Assembly: GCA_948144175.1 (NCBI GenBank)
Contig: CANXME010002087.1
Coordinates: 2,973,501 to 3,037,500 of the forward strand
DNA: 64,000 bases
Direction: 5' to 3'
Origin: Closterium sp. NIES-65
Lineage: Eukaryota > Streptophyta > Zygnematophyceae > Desmidiales > Closteriaceae
A program made the translations under genes and the position numbers. Position 1 is the stretch's first letter. Every line of letters starts with the position of its first letter. Under the pieces are notes generated by a model, which was given only the letters and a program-made list of their open reading frames with translations, was not told where the DNA came from and did not search any database. Positions 51,830 to 62,971 of this stretch are shown piece by piece.

Positions 51830-53435
51830 CATGTTGAGGTCACTGGTGACTCTGGTGCTGCTCGGGGTGTTGCGTCTGGGTGTGCTGAGCCTGCGGTTGC
51901 GGAGCCTGAGCGTGCAGAGCTTGGAGGTGCTGAGCCTGCAAGTTCGGAGCCTGGGGGTGCTGAGCATGAGCATGCAGAGCCTGGGGGTGCTGAGCCTGCG
52001 GGTTTGGAGCCTGGGGGTGCTGTGTCTGAGCGTGCGGAGCTTGTGGGTGCTGAGCCTGCGGGAGTAGAGCCCGGGGGTGTTGAGTCTGGGGGTGATGAGC
52101 CTAGGGGTCTTGCGTCTACACTATGGTAGTCTCTTTCACCACAGCAGCTGCGCGAGTGGTACACTCGGCGCACATACCTTTGGAGTGGCGCTGCTAGAGC
52201 TGGAGGCTCTAGAGCTGCTAGTCCTCGAGGTGATAGAGGTAGTGCTGGTACTGGAGGTACTTGGGGCTCTCAAGCTACTAGTCCTGGAGGTCCTACTAGT
52301 GCCTAGCCCCAGCGGCCTAGCCGGCGGGAGCCTCTCTCACCACAGCAGCTGCGCGAGTGGTACGCTTGGCGCACTCGCCTTCGGAGTCGCGCTGCTGGAG
52401 CTGGAGGCCTTGCCGCTAGAGGCGCTGGCGCTAGAGTCACTGGTACTGCTGGTGCTGGAGGTGCTGGTGGTGATGGCTCTGCTGATCTCGGGGGTGCTCG
52501 TGCTGGAGGCGCTAGAGCTGCCGGAGCTGGTGGTGCTGCTGGTGCCGGAGGTGCTGGAGATAGTGGAGATTCTGGAGCTGCTGGAGCTGGTGGTGGTGGT
52601 GCTGCTAGAGGTACTAGAGCTGCTGGAGCTGGTGGTGCAGCAGGAGCTGGAGGTGCTGGCGCTGGGGGTGCTGGAGCTGTTGGTACTGGTGCTAGAGGCG
52701 TTGTGCGGCCGCGACCGTACTTTGTTTCACTGCTTCGCTAGGTTCTTGGTCTCCCGCCTTCTACTGACATTACTTCGCCACTACGATTTCCATCGCCAGA
52801 CCAGTCACAGCCACAGTTACAGCGAGCCTTCCCACTACGTGCTCCTTCTCCATACACTGAGCAGACATACTCTCTTACAGCGCTTCGTGAGCCTGCGTCT
52901 CGCCCTGCCTCGCCTGTTCGCACTGGTCGCACTGGTACCGCGTCCGCGTCCTCCTCCTGTCCCCAGCACTCACAGTATGACACTTCGTCCTTCCTCTGTT
53001 CCACTGCAAGTTCCCCTGCCGTCTCCTCCTACTTCCTCTCTTCTTGACGGTACAGACCCTGAGTCTGACTTAGTTCGTGCAGCTAGTCCTATCGTCACCC
53101 GTCTCCTAGCCACTGTTGTCACCGACCCTTTGTTTGAGTCCACTACTGGGTCTGCCCTAGTTGCTGAGCTTATTGACTTTGCTGCTAGCTATCTTCTCGA
53201 CTACGCCGCTAGTCTTATTGCTGAGTCTGTCTGTCCTCCGTCCGTTGGGGGTGAGTGTGCTCTTTGTACGGACGTCCTTCGGGATAGGCAGGAGGACTTT
53301 AGGTGTCTTGCAGCTGCTGTACCTCATCTCGTGTCCATGCTGCTTGCACCTGAGGGAGACCCGGATGCTCCACACATCCCGACCCCACACTCTTACGTAG
53401 AGGCGATTGAGGGTCCCTACTCCTCTCAGTGGTAG
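51830..53435 (+). pseudogene. TE5 linker region
   Basis: Contains GGAEPASSEPGGAE-like repeats (51850-52110), two copies of a segment around CACAGCAGCTGCGCGAGTGG (52139 and 52340), Gly/Ala repeats, then the conserved block SVCPPSVGGECALCTDVLRDRQ and YVEAIEGPYSSQ before RT. Interrupted by stops. Confidence 0.75.
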
Positions 53436-54950
53436 ACAGCTGTGGACGCACAGATGGCATCCTGGAAGTCCACAGACACTTGACGCAATTCCCCCTCCTA
53501 GGGCGAACATAGTTGATGGCATGTGGATTTTCAGGGTGAAGCGGCCGTTGGGTTCTCCGCCTGTCTTCAAGGCTCGTTACGTTGCAAAAGGCCTTAGTCA
53601 ACGACACGGAGTTGACTTCTTCCAGACCTTCTCCCTTACCCCGAAGATGACCACTCTTCGGGTGCTGCTGCATGTTGCCGCTCAGCGTGACTACGAGCTT
53701 CACTCTCTTGGTTTCAGCACAGCTTTCTTACAGGGCAGCCTGCACGAGGAGATCTGGCTGCTTCGCCCACCTGGCTTCACTGGGTCGTTTCCTAGAGGTA
53801 CCCAGTGGAGCCTCCGGCGGCCAGTCTACAGTCTCCGCCAAGTGCCTCGCGAGTGGCACGACACACTGAGGACGACTCTTGCGGCTCTTGGGTTTCCTCC
53901 TTCTACTGCTAACCCGTCGCTGTTTCTATGCACCGACACTTCGCTATCGCCGTTCTACGTCCTCGTGTACGTCGACGACTTGGTCTTTGCCACTACTGAC
54001 ACTGAGGGACTGGCCCTTGTAAATTTGGAGCTTCAGAAGAGACACACGTGCACAGACCTAGGTGAGCTGCGCAACTATCTTTGCTTGCAGATCACCCCGG
54101 GACAGAGCACGCCGCACCATCACCCTAACGTAGTCACACATGGTGCACCAGGTCCTTCAGCACTTCCGCTTCGAGTACTCCTCGCCACAGTCCACTCCTT
54201 TGCCTACCGGTCACTCGCTCTCAGCTCCACCTTCGAGCGAGTCCGTAGAGCAGAGTGGCCCGTATCTAGAGCTTGTGGGCTGCCTCACGTACCTGATGAC
54301 CTGCACTCGACATGACCTTGCTTACCCTCTCAGCATCCTGGCACGCTACGTTGCGCCCGGGAGACACCGACCAGAGCACTAGGAGGCCGCTACGAGGGTG
54401 TTACGCTACTTGTGCAGTACGTCGGGCATGGGGCTCGTGCTTGGAGGACGGAGTCGAGTTGTTCTCATTAGCCATGCAGACGCGTCTTGGGTTGACGACT
54501 TGGCTACGCAGCGGTCGTCATAGGGTTACACTTTCAGCCTTGGCTCCGGTTCTGTTTCTTGGCTGTCTACCCGCTCGTCTTCTGTTCTCAGTTCCAGTTG
54601 TGAGGCTGAGAGCTACGCATGGGCCATGGCTGTACAGGAGTTACGCTGGCTCACCTACCTGCTGACCAAGTTGGGTGAGCGGCCTAGTTCTCCTTCAGTT
54701 CTGTACGTAGACAACAAGGCCATGATTGCCTTGTGTCAGGAGCACAGACTAGAGCACAGGACGAAGCACATCGCTGTGCATTACTTCCTTGCTCGAGAGT
54801 TGCAGCAGCGTGGTCAGCTTCGTCTTGTTTACGTGGCCACTTGGGCCAACACTACTGATATATTCACCAAGGCTTTTCAGCCTCTTGATCATCACCGGTT
54901 CTGTACTGTTCTAGGCCTTGTGCCTGCTTTGCCTCACTTGCTCAATTGTG
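53436..54950 (+). pseudogene. TE5 reverse transcriptase-RNase H
   Basis: RT motifs GMWIFRVKRPLG, FSTAFLQGSLHEE and FYVLVYVDDLVFA (YVDD intact) are followed by a frameshift near 54098. The connection and RNase H continue in other frames (LTYLMTCTRHDLAY, LYVDNKAMIAL, NTTDIFTKAF) with stops at 54380 and 54522. Similarity ends near 54950. Confidence 0.85.
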
Positions 54951-56329
54951 GGCAGGGTGTTTCGCGGCCCAGTGCGCGTGGATCCCCAAGAGAAACACCT
55001 CCAAGGGGAGCACCGTCCTGAACTCGCTAGATGCCTCCTCGCATCAGCCTCTCGAGCCTCCAAGGTGTGTGCTATGCTCGCTACAACTACGGGGTCGACC
55101 ATGGTGACTAAGATGGCTGTCGGCCTGCTCACAAATTAGGTAATGTGCACCTAAGTCGTCTAAACTAAAGGTAAGTTGTAGGGCCGTCCACGCTCACCGC
55201 ACCATGCGGAGATTAACTCAACAACAGTGGGAGCTAGACTACGAGGGAAAGCATGGTTGTGTGAGTGACTCTAGCGTTCCTTATTGTTCTCCAGCACTTG
55301 TGCATTCACAAAGCAAAACCGCAAGAGTTTTACTTGCAGATGTTGAGAACAATGATAGCGACAATATTGGCAAGAATGACTACATGAGATGCAAGTCTGC
55401 CTAGCACTCTGGTGGGTCAACCTCTATCACATCAAGGTCGATCGCGTTCCAGCACTGCAAAGTCCGCACTACTCCAGCGCTGCAAAAAGGTGGCTTGCCA
55501 ACGCTGCAAGTCAATGGTGTGCCAACGCTGCAGCAAGGCGGCTGCACAGCATTGCACCCGCTTCACAACAACGCACCCACTCGGTAGGTGCTCGCAGTTG
55601 GTTGGCGGGCGATGCACTGTCCCATGCACAATGCAGATATCAAGTCAACCACGTGCCATTGACTGCGCTTGATCAGCCACGTCGACCTCGGAATACCACC
55701 TCTGAGGTCGGCTTCGTCAGAGCCATTCGGGCGACTGTCGCACACCCCGCAAAACCTCGTTGCCCTAGTTACTTGGTCATCTGGGGCACCACCAAGTCGG
55801 CGTCGACTTGCATGGTCGACCAACCGCTGGACGTGCTCGTCAACCAACCAAGTTGACGACCATAAGTCGACTTCACCAAGTCGGCCTCCAAAGTCGGCGT
55901 CCCCCAAGTCGGCGCCCATCTCTAGTCGACGAGCCTCGTCGTCGACCACCAGCCGAAGTCGATCGCCGGCTTCCCTTGGTCGGCGGCTTCGCAGTGGCCC
56001 CGTGCAGGTCGACCAATCCTGTCAACCAGCTCGCCCAAGTCAGCGTCGCCCACTACAGTCGGTCGGCTGCACTTCCCGCACACCCGAGTAAGAAGTCGGC
56101 TCCACCCAAGCAGGGATGGGGCCAACACCCAACTCCTGTTGACATCATACTCATGGGCCACCGATGGCTGCTCATCCACTGCTACCTGTCCTTCTATCTT
56201 ATGATCAGCCGTGCCGCCTCCGTCCTCAAGGGGACCATCCTCAAGTCCCACGGGCGCCGAATCAGCACTTGAGGAAGGACCGGGAGGTGACGCAGCCATA
56301 GGTGCCTTGCTGCCCGCAGGGCCCACCGA
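54951..56329. other. Non-coding, repeat-like region
   Basis: No gene is recognised. 55440-55560 has GCTGCAA/CAGCGCTGC-rich sequence; 55670-56070 is rich in (C)AAGTCGGC and GTCGAC words, suggesting a degraded tandem repeat or LTR. Open frames here are short and shadow each other. Confidence 0.4.
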
Positions 56330-57420
56330 ACGATCAAACGGTTACTCGCCCCCTTGCATGGTTGGCATCGGAACCACAATGATGGTACGTGGTGGTGGCA
56401 GCTCTGCTCGGGGTCGTGGGGCTCAGAAAAGAGAGATGAAGCAAAGGGTGGTGTGAGCTGGTCAATTTCGTCACCCACACATGCACGCCACTTCTGCCAC
56501 CGTCCTCATAAAAACGTGCATCCTGGGTGATGACCACAAGCCATCCCTTGCTTTCCATGCTCATGCCCAGTGCATGCCCCAACGAGTCTTGCTTGCAAGC
56601 TTCCCCTCACTCTCATGCTCAAGAAAGAGGCATTGCACTATGCACCCAAACACACGAATCGTAGACACATCGGGCTTGACTTTGTACACCACCGAATGAG
56701 GGGTCACACCATGGGGCAAGGTGGACTGGTGCATACAGTTTACCATCCACAAGAACTACTGTAACAAGAAGTTCCACCAATGTGCTTTCACCCCCACGTC
56801 TCCCAACATCACACGCATGCCCTTGGTTACTACATCGTTCAACCACACCGTTCTGTTGGGGGGTGGAGGGGCAGAAGTGTTGATGTAGGACTCACCGTTG
56901 CTTCAGCAGCAGAAGAACTCATTCACCATAAACTCCCTTGATCCGACCGTAACACCTTCCGGGTCATCCCGGTTTGGCGTTCAGCTTTGGGAAGCCACTT
57001 CTTGAAGGTAGCAAGCGCGTCGCTCTTCAACCTCAATGTCTTCCCCAAGGTGTAACGTGAGGTGTGGTCCACAAAGGGGATGTAGTACCTGCTTCTATCC
57101 ATGGCTGGGGTCTGAAATGGACCGCACACGTCAGTATGGACCAGCCCAAGAACCTGACCCTCTCGCTCGTCATGCAGCGGAAACGATTGACGAGTGAGTT
57201 TGGCTTCATGGTAGGAGGTGCACGACATATCCTCACCTCCTTTCTCCAGGTCCATGCCTAACACGCCACCGCTGGTGGCTGTCCGCTTCACCGCATCGAA
57301 GTGGACATGTACAAGGCGAGCTTGCCAGGTTGGGCGCTGCCTTGGAGCCCACCACGTACGTCTTGAGGCTGGCCGCTCCTTCTTAGCTTCTGGCTTGCTT
57401 GACGTCACATCAGCAATCAC
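56330..57420 (-). pseudogene. TE7 integrase
   Basis: CTSYHEAKLTRQSFP, LVHTDVCGPFQTPAM, RYYIPFVDHTSRYT, FKKWLPKAERQTG and LRSDQGS form the integrase core; further pieces at 56619-56846 and 56561-56752 give LPHGVTPHSVVYKVKPDVST and FGCIVQCL. The pieces lie in three frames with stops. Confidence 0.8.
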
Positions 57421-58014
57421 CTAAGTCATGCCGGTGCTTGCCATTACAGCCGTCGTGCCCTTGCATGCTATCACAGCCACCATGTCGTTGCATGCTGTCG
57501 CAGCCACCGTGTCGTTGCATACCGATGCAGCCACCGTGCCGTTGCACGCCGTTGCATGCGCTGTGCCACTGCATGCCTTTGCATCCGCCGTATCGTTGCA
57601 TGCCTTTGCATCCACCATGCCGTTGTATGTAGCTGCAGCTGCCGTGCCGTTGCATGCCACTGCAACCGCTGTGCCATTGCATGTCTCTGCAACCGCTATG
57701 CCGTTGCTTGCTGGCCACGATTTTAAGTCAAGGCAGAGAAGACGATGGCGGTAGCGTGCTGTTGCAGCCACTTGTCCTTCCAATGCGATGATGCAGGTGA
57801 CACCTTCGGTTTGCATATTTGCTCCCTTGTCCATGAGCTGCCCAGGGGAGACCAAGTTGGCCATCATTCCTAGCACAAATAAGATATTATGCAGGGTTAC
57901 AAGCAGACCGTTAGTGCCCGTCAGCAAAACCTCACCAACACCGGCGACTTCCTGCGTACAACCATCAAACCTTTTGACAACTTTTGTTGCCGATAGGCCA
58001 CGGATCACCGTCAA
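57421..58014 (-). pseudogene. TE7 protease/GAG-pre with inserted 30-bp repeat
   Basis: FDGCTQEVAGVGEVLLT, LHNILFVLGMMANLVSPGQLMDKG fits the region after the copia protease. From LDLKSWP on, a 30-bp (10-residue) repeat (AxACNGTVA-type, 57430-57715, about ten copies) interrupts the frame before integrase resumes at 57420. Confidence 0.75.
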
Positions 58015-58018
58015 CCAC

Positions 58019-58870
58019 TCATGTGTTGGGAGTATCCCGAGTCAAGGAACGACAAGTCTTTGTCGTCGGCCAGCAACTTTGCAGCCGAACATGCGACGGT
58101 AAGCACCACGCCCTTCCCATCTCCTTTAGCAACGTTCGCGGCTGCCGTGGGCGTTGCATCCTTCTTGTTGGGGCACTTGGCAGCCATGCGTCCCTCCTCA
58201 TTGCAATTGTAGTAACGCCCCTTAAGGGGGGCTCGCTTCTTCTCCCGCTTGTCATTCTTCTTCTTGTCTGTCTAATCCCTTCCTTCTTTCCCTTCGTTCA
58301 GGTTGACGCCCGTTGTAGCCACGATCGTGTTGACAGCGCCCGAGAAAGCAAATGCATCGCTGGTGATCTGCTTATAGCTTTGTTCTATGGAGAGGGTCTT
58401 CTTTTCCATCAACACCACGCTGCACACACGTTCCACCGTCATCTCCAAGCTGGAAATGTCGAGCTTGCGTTGAAGGAATTCGTACTCCGGCGACAGGCCC
58501 TTCAGTACGCGAGCGGCGAATATGGCGATGTGGACATCCAGCTCAATGGTCAATAGCTCTGCTCGAATGGTCCGGGCCCTGTTACAGTAGGATTTGGCCA
58601 TCTCGTCATCTCCCTTCCTGAGTTGGGCTAACAGGGTCTGAAGTAGGGAGGCCTGGAGGGTACCACGAGCTTGCTTGGTGGACAGAATGTATGCCCATGC
58701 CAACTGCTTAGCTTTCTCTTGCTAGGAGAAACCAGATATGGACATTCGAATGGATGGAGAGTCACTACAGCACCATGAATGCAAGCATTTGGCCATTCGC
58801 GTACTCCCTTTGTTGCATGGGGTTGTTTGGGGCTGGGCTTGGTGCTGTCCCGTTGCAAAACTACCACAAA
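58019..58870 (-). pseudogene. TE7 gag with zinc knuckle and protease start
   Basis: The gag frame at 58272-58703 has TLQASLLQTLLAQLRKGDDEMAKSY and VLKGLSPEYEFLQRKL, a copia UBN2-type gag. Downstream, in another frame, YNCNEEGRMAAKCPNKK resembles a knuckle, and FLDSGYSQHM (about 58020-58060) is a protease-like active site with DSG. Confidence 0.75.
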
Positions 58871-59364
58871 TCAGCGCACTAGAACTGAGGTCAGATGGCG
58901 CTGACCCACGCGGTGAGGTTGTGCCTTCCCTCCAGCGGCGGCGTCACAGATATATGCTCAACTCCAAACTTGAATTGGCCATAGCTCATCCCGATCATTC
59001 ACGTGTCAATGGTTAGTACAACAGCTCCTCCACCAATGCTCCTCTACAACAGCTTCATGCTCAGCTCCTCCCCCACCAACTCCCCCTTGCTTGCCGCCCA
59101 CAGGTGGTTGCTCCGCCGCTGCGTTCTCGAATGATGCGTAGTAGACAACCGCCCACAAGGTCGATCTCTTCATCTTGCAAGTTAGGGTGCTGCTCACGAA
59201 CGGACGCTTCCACTTACTGACGGGCATTCAGGCCCTCATCACTCGTTAACCACTCCATTCGCAGTCAAAACGAGCTTCGGCCATACCGACGTAGAAACGA
59301 AGTGACGGGAGGACGAAATCAAGCTGCTAGTTGGATCGACGCAGATAACACAGATCTGGTACCA

Positions 59365-59914
59365 TGTAAATTTCCACTACTATAGTAGCTTGATAGAGCT
59401 CAGAAGCACAATTCCAATGCACCAAAGATTGCTGAAAGCGGTTGACTATAGTAAGAGATACACACAAACATAGCAGTGATACTCACTTGGTTGATTTCTG
59501 GTTTTGCTCTCTGGTTTTCACACAACAAAGCACACAACAAAGTGTCAACCCGGGTCGCATGCTGAATTTTGTCAACGCAAAATTCCGAGCCTTGAATGTC
59601 GTAGACGAGAATTTCCGCGGCCATAATTCCGTCGACCACCTCCTGTAAGTCCCGTGCGAATTCTGTTGACTTTGACACTCCGCTCCCGCATTCAAACCGA
59701 ATGCGACCCGAGACCAATTTCACCAAACTGTCCCCAAACTGTCCTGAAAGGACTCTTTTGGGACACTTGAATTGAAAGGACTCCAGTTCGAAACTCGCAT
59801 GCACCATAACTAGCGCCTTGGCATAAACTGTCCTGAATTTGTCCTTGGACATTTTCACGACAAATTGAAAGACACGAGTTCGAATCCCATCGCCGACAAT
59901 GGCAGCATTTCCTT
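59365..59914 (-). repeat. Probable LTR of TE7
   Basis: The inner edge (TTTACA next to the primer-binding site) is clear, the outer edge is not. The segment has a long open minus frame without recognisable domains. It ends near the RNase H stop of the neighbouring element TE6. Confidence 0.4.
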
Positions 59915-60205
59915 CTAACAAAGCTCACTCTCAGTGATAGACAATGCAACCACCGGCTGCCTCTTGCTTTGCCAAGTGATGACTGCACCATTGAGGCAAT
60001 AGACATAGCCGGTATGACTCTTGCGATTAGCTGAATCTTCAGCATAAGCAGCATCAATAAATCCCACCAGCGCGACCTGAGGCTCGTTGTGTGCAACAAA
60101 GAAGATACCTGACTTTACACAACCTTTCAGGCACTTCAACACTCTCTTAGCAGCCTGGAGGTGAAATGTCTTGGGACAGGACACCGCCTTCGACAGCTGT
60201 GACAC
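59915..60205 (-). pseudogene. TE6 RNase H fragment
   Basis: KTFHLQAAKRVLKCLKG, LVGFIDAAYAEDSANRKSHTGY and LNGAVITWQSKRQPVVALSITESE are the copia connection and RNase H motifs; the frame stops within the STESEY-type motif. Confidence 0.8.
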
Positions 60206-60414
60206 TGCATAGGCAATCTGAGCTTATATGGTCGTACTTGCGTACATGAGGGATCCCACAATGCCTTGATAGAGCTAAATCAGGCCATCTCTCAGCAAGG
60301 GTTTCTCAGCATATGCATGCACGTCAAACCCTGTAGGGAGAGGGGTATGCATAGAGTTAGCCTTAGAAAGGCCAAATAACTCAAGCATGTTGAGAATGTA
60401 CCGTTCTTGTTGAA

Positions 60415-61662
60415 TCAAGATGTCACTCTCATCACGCTCAATCTGCACCTCCAAATAGTACTTAGCCTCCCCAAGTTATTCATGCAAAAATGAGAGGACA
60501 AGAGACACTTGACCCTATCCATCAAGACCATGCTCGAAGACAAAAGCAGTAACTCATCCTTATACAGGTAGATGGAGAGTCTGTCCTCACCCCTCACCAA
60601 GTGATACAAGGCGGGATCACACTCCAACCTTTCGAAGCCAAAATCCATCAGTGCCTCATCAAACTTGAGGTACCACTGCCTTGGAGCATGCTTCAGCCCA
60701 TGGATTGATTTTCTGAGTTGGCAAACTCTACCGGATCCATCATCAAAACCAGAGGGCTGCCTCAGGTAATGCTCCTTCAAGATCCCATGAAGTAAGGCAG
60801 TGGTCACGTCCATGTGATGGATGTGACCCCTTGAAGAGGCTACCATCCCAAGGGAGCTCCTCAGGGTGGTAGGCATATCCACAGGGGTAAATACCTGATC
60901 ATAATGAACACCCCGTGTTTGAGTGTTCCCCATGACCACCAACCTGGACTTAGGCTTCTCGATACTGCCATCAGCATTGTGCTTGTGCTTCCACACCCAC
61001 TGACACCTTAAGACCTTTATCCTAAGTGGCACACTAGATGGATCAACTAGCTCAAAGGACCCATTCACCTTTGTTGTGAACCTTTCAGGTGGTCGGGAGA
61101 TGCATGTGCTGCAGCGCAGAGGTGATGCCCCCCCCTGCTCCAAAATTTGCAGCTTTTCCTTCCAAGTCATGGGGAAATGTGGTGACTTGGACAATTGCTG
61201 CTGTAGTAGTTGCTGCCACCTACCCATAGGAACAGGAATTGTATGCTGCTGTGGTGGCTGCTGCGGCTGCTCTTGTTGACGCTGCTGCTCCTGTGGCTGC
61301 TGCGGGTCATGGACTGGTGCATTATGGTGAGGGTTGGGACCAGCAGTTGAGGACTCCTTATGGTGAGGTGCAGTTGCTTTATGTTCCTCTTGCTGCTCCT
61401 CTACCTCCTCTCCATGGTCCTCCCAAGCCCCCTCAAAGATGGAAGCGATGTAGGGATCCTGGAGGGAATTCCTAATCGTACTAGCACCATGCTCCTTCCA
61501 CCCCTTGTAGCTTAGCCCCTCATGGAAAACCACGTCCCGGCTTTCCACCATCTGTTGATCTTCCACGCTCCACAACACCCAAGCCTTGCTCCTCTCCGAC
61601 ACCCCAAGAAGAATGTCCCATTGCGCCTTGAGATCCAGCTTCCTCCTTTGCTGTTCGGGCAT
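60415..61662 (-). pseudogene. TE6 integrase end and reverse transcriptase
   Basis: A 415-codon frame opens with the integrase C-terminal GVSERSKAWVLW and RDVVFHEGLSY segments, a Gln-rich linker (QQPQEQQRQQEQPQQ), then copia RT: LVVMGNTQTRGVHYDQVFTP, HHMDVTTALLHGIL, LRQPSGFDDGSG, LRKSIHGLKHAPRQWY. The catalytic box is YKDE and an early frameshift follows. Confidence 0.85.
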
Positions 61663-61866
61663 TTTGTACTATGCCATTCACCCCCACACTCTTGCCATGG
61701 ACACACTAGGCAACTTCCTAGTCCACATGAAGTATGGGCTCTTGCCCCCTAGCCCCTTGCTGTCCTTCTTGTTCCAGGCTCCATTCTTCACCCTCCTCTC
61801 TACCCACTCAGGCCTAGTGTCTCGTGGAGCCTCTCCTGGGTAGCCTTGAGGCTTCCACCCATCCGG

Positions 61867-62700
61867 CTAGCTCCAACACTCCGTCCAAGAATGGTTTCGG
61901 TTGCAACCAGGAACGAGGCACTTGTCGAGCTCCTTCTTCTTCCCCCCACCTCGTTGCCGTTGCTTGTACTTCTTGGAGGCAACCCTATCTCTTGGCCTTA
62001 TTCCCCCTTCAACTCCTTTACCAGCGTCACGCTTGATAGCCTCATTAGAGACCAATACCTCCCATATCCAAGCATTGGTCCATTTCTGTTGCTCTAGGTA
62101 AAGGTATCGTAGTAGGGCCTCGTTTGCGTCTTGGTGCAGCCCCTGGAGTGCAGTGTAGATGATCTCCTCCTCATCTACACTATAGTCCAACTCCTCCAAT
62201 ACTCTCACATACTCATCCACCCTCTAGAGGTACTGCACCATGCTCTCCCCATCACCCTGTGTAGAACCGCTTCCTCCATGTGAATATGTTTAGAAGCCTT
62301 TCTGCAAATGTCGATCTTGAACTCTTCCATGCTTCAGCAGTTGCTCCTTTCTTCCCATTCAAGTCAATTAGCATCTTGAGGAGCTCAAGATGGCCTTCTA
62401 AGGTCCAACACAGGTACTGGAATGCTTTCTTGTCCTTTTGGTCATGTGGCTTCAGTAGGTCATCCACACTAAGCATTGCTGCTGACCCACCTCAGCTTCC
62501 TTCAGCTTCCCTGCTCCCACTTGGTTAGACACTCTAGCAAAAGCCTTTGCTTCACTAGCTTCAAGTCTTTGCTCCGATCCATCCAAAACGCCCTTAAGGT
62601 CTTTAATACCTAGCCAAAGCGTAAACTGGAACCGGTGAACCTAGGCGGACCATCTAATTTCTGGGCCATGAACAACACTAGATCAATAGGTCCTTGAACC
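61867..62700 (-). pseudogene. TE6 gag
   Basis: KLDGPPRFTGSSLRF marks the gag start region; KKAFQYLCWTLEGHLELLKM, AEAWKSSRSTFAER and LEELDYSVDEEEIIYTALQGL are copia gag core features in three frames. CLVPGCNRNHSWTECW near the end is a zinc-knuckle-like CxxxC...HxxxxC motif. Confidence 0.75.
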
Positions 62701-62971
62701 AATTCGAAATCTTGTAATAGGAGGGAATGTTGTTGTCCTAACCAGCTCTGATACCACTCATGGAAAGCATACGAATGTAGAAAGCGTACTAAGAGATTAA
62801 GCCCGCCCACTTTGATGGAACATTTAATGCAGCTCACGTCTCCTAAAAATTTGAGTAGGTACGCGTTGAAAAATCTCAATCTCCATTTTTCGGAAACGGC
62901 TATATATCTCAAAAGTGACGAGTTTGACAAACTCTACCATTCCAACCCTCGCCCTACAACACTCCCCAACA

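Larger units (their letters stand above)
49208..54950 (+). mobile_element. Ty1/copia retrotransposon TE5 (TE2 family), rearranged
   Basis: The 5' LTR (49208-49338), primer-binding site (TGGTTTCAGAGC at 49339) and GC-rich leader are present. Gag is almost wholly deleted: the leader joins directly to VDIFALDYDAI just before protease. A 513-bp segment is duplicated in protease/GAG-pre, most of integrase is deleted, and RT/RNase H decays to about 54950 with no 3' LTR. The left flank is gypsy gag. Confidence 0.88.
56330..59364 (-). mobile_element. Copia element TE7, decayed
   Basis: Reading on the minus strand: primer-binding site TGGTACCAGATC (59353-59364) next to an LTR that ends TTTACA at 59365, gag, zinc knuckle and protease, GAG-pre and integrase to about 56330. 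RT is not seen; the left side passes into uncharacterised sequence. A 30-bp tandem repeat interrupts pol. Family differs from TE2. Confidence 0.75.
59915..62971 (-). mobile_element. Copia element TE6, internally deleted
   Basis: On the minus strand: 5' LTR (62761-62971, TGTTGGGGAG to GCTTTCCA), primer-binding site TGGTATCAGAGCTGG (62742-62756), gag, then directly the integrase C-terminus, RT and RNase H. Protease and most of integrase are deleted near 61700-61860. RT has YKDE in place of YVDD. No 3' LTR was identified. Confidence 0.82.
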
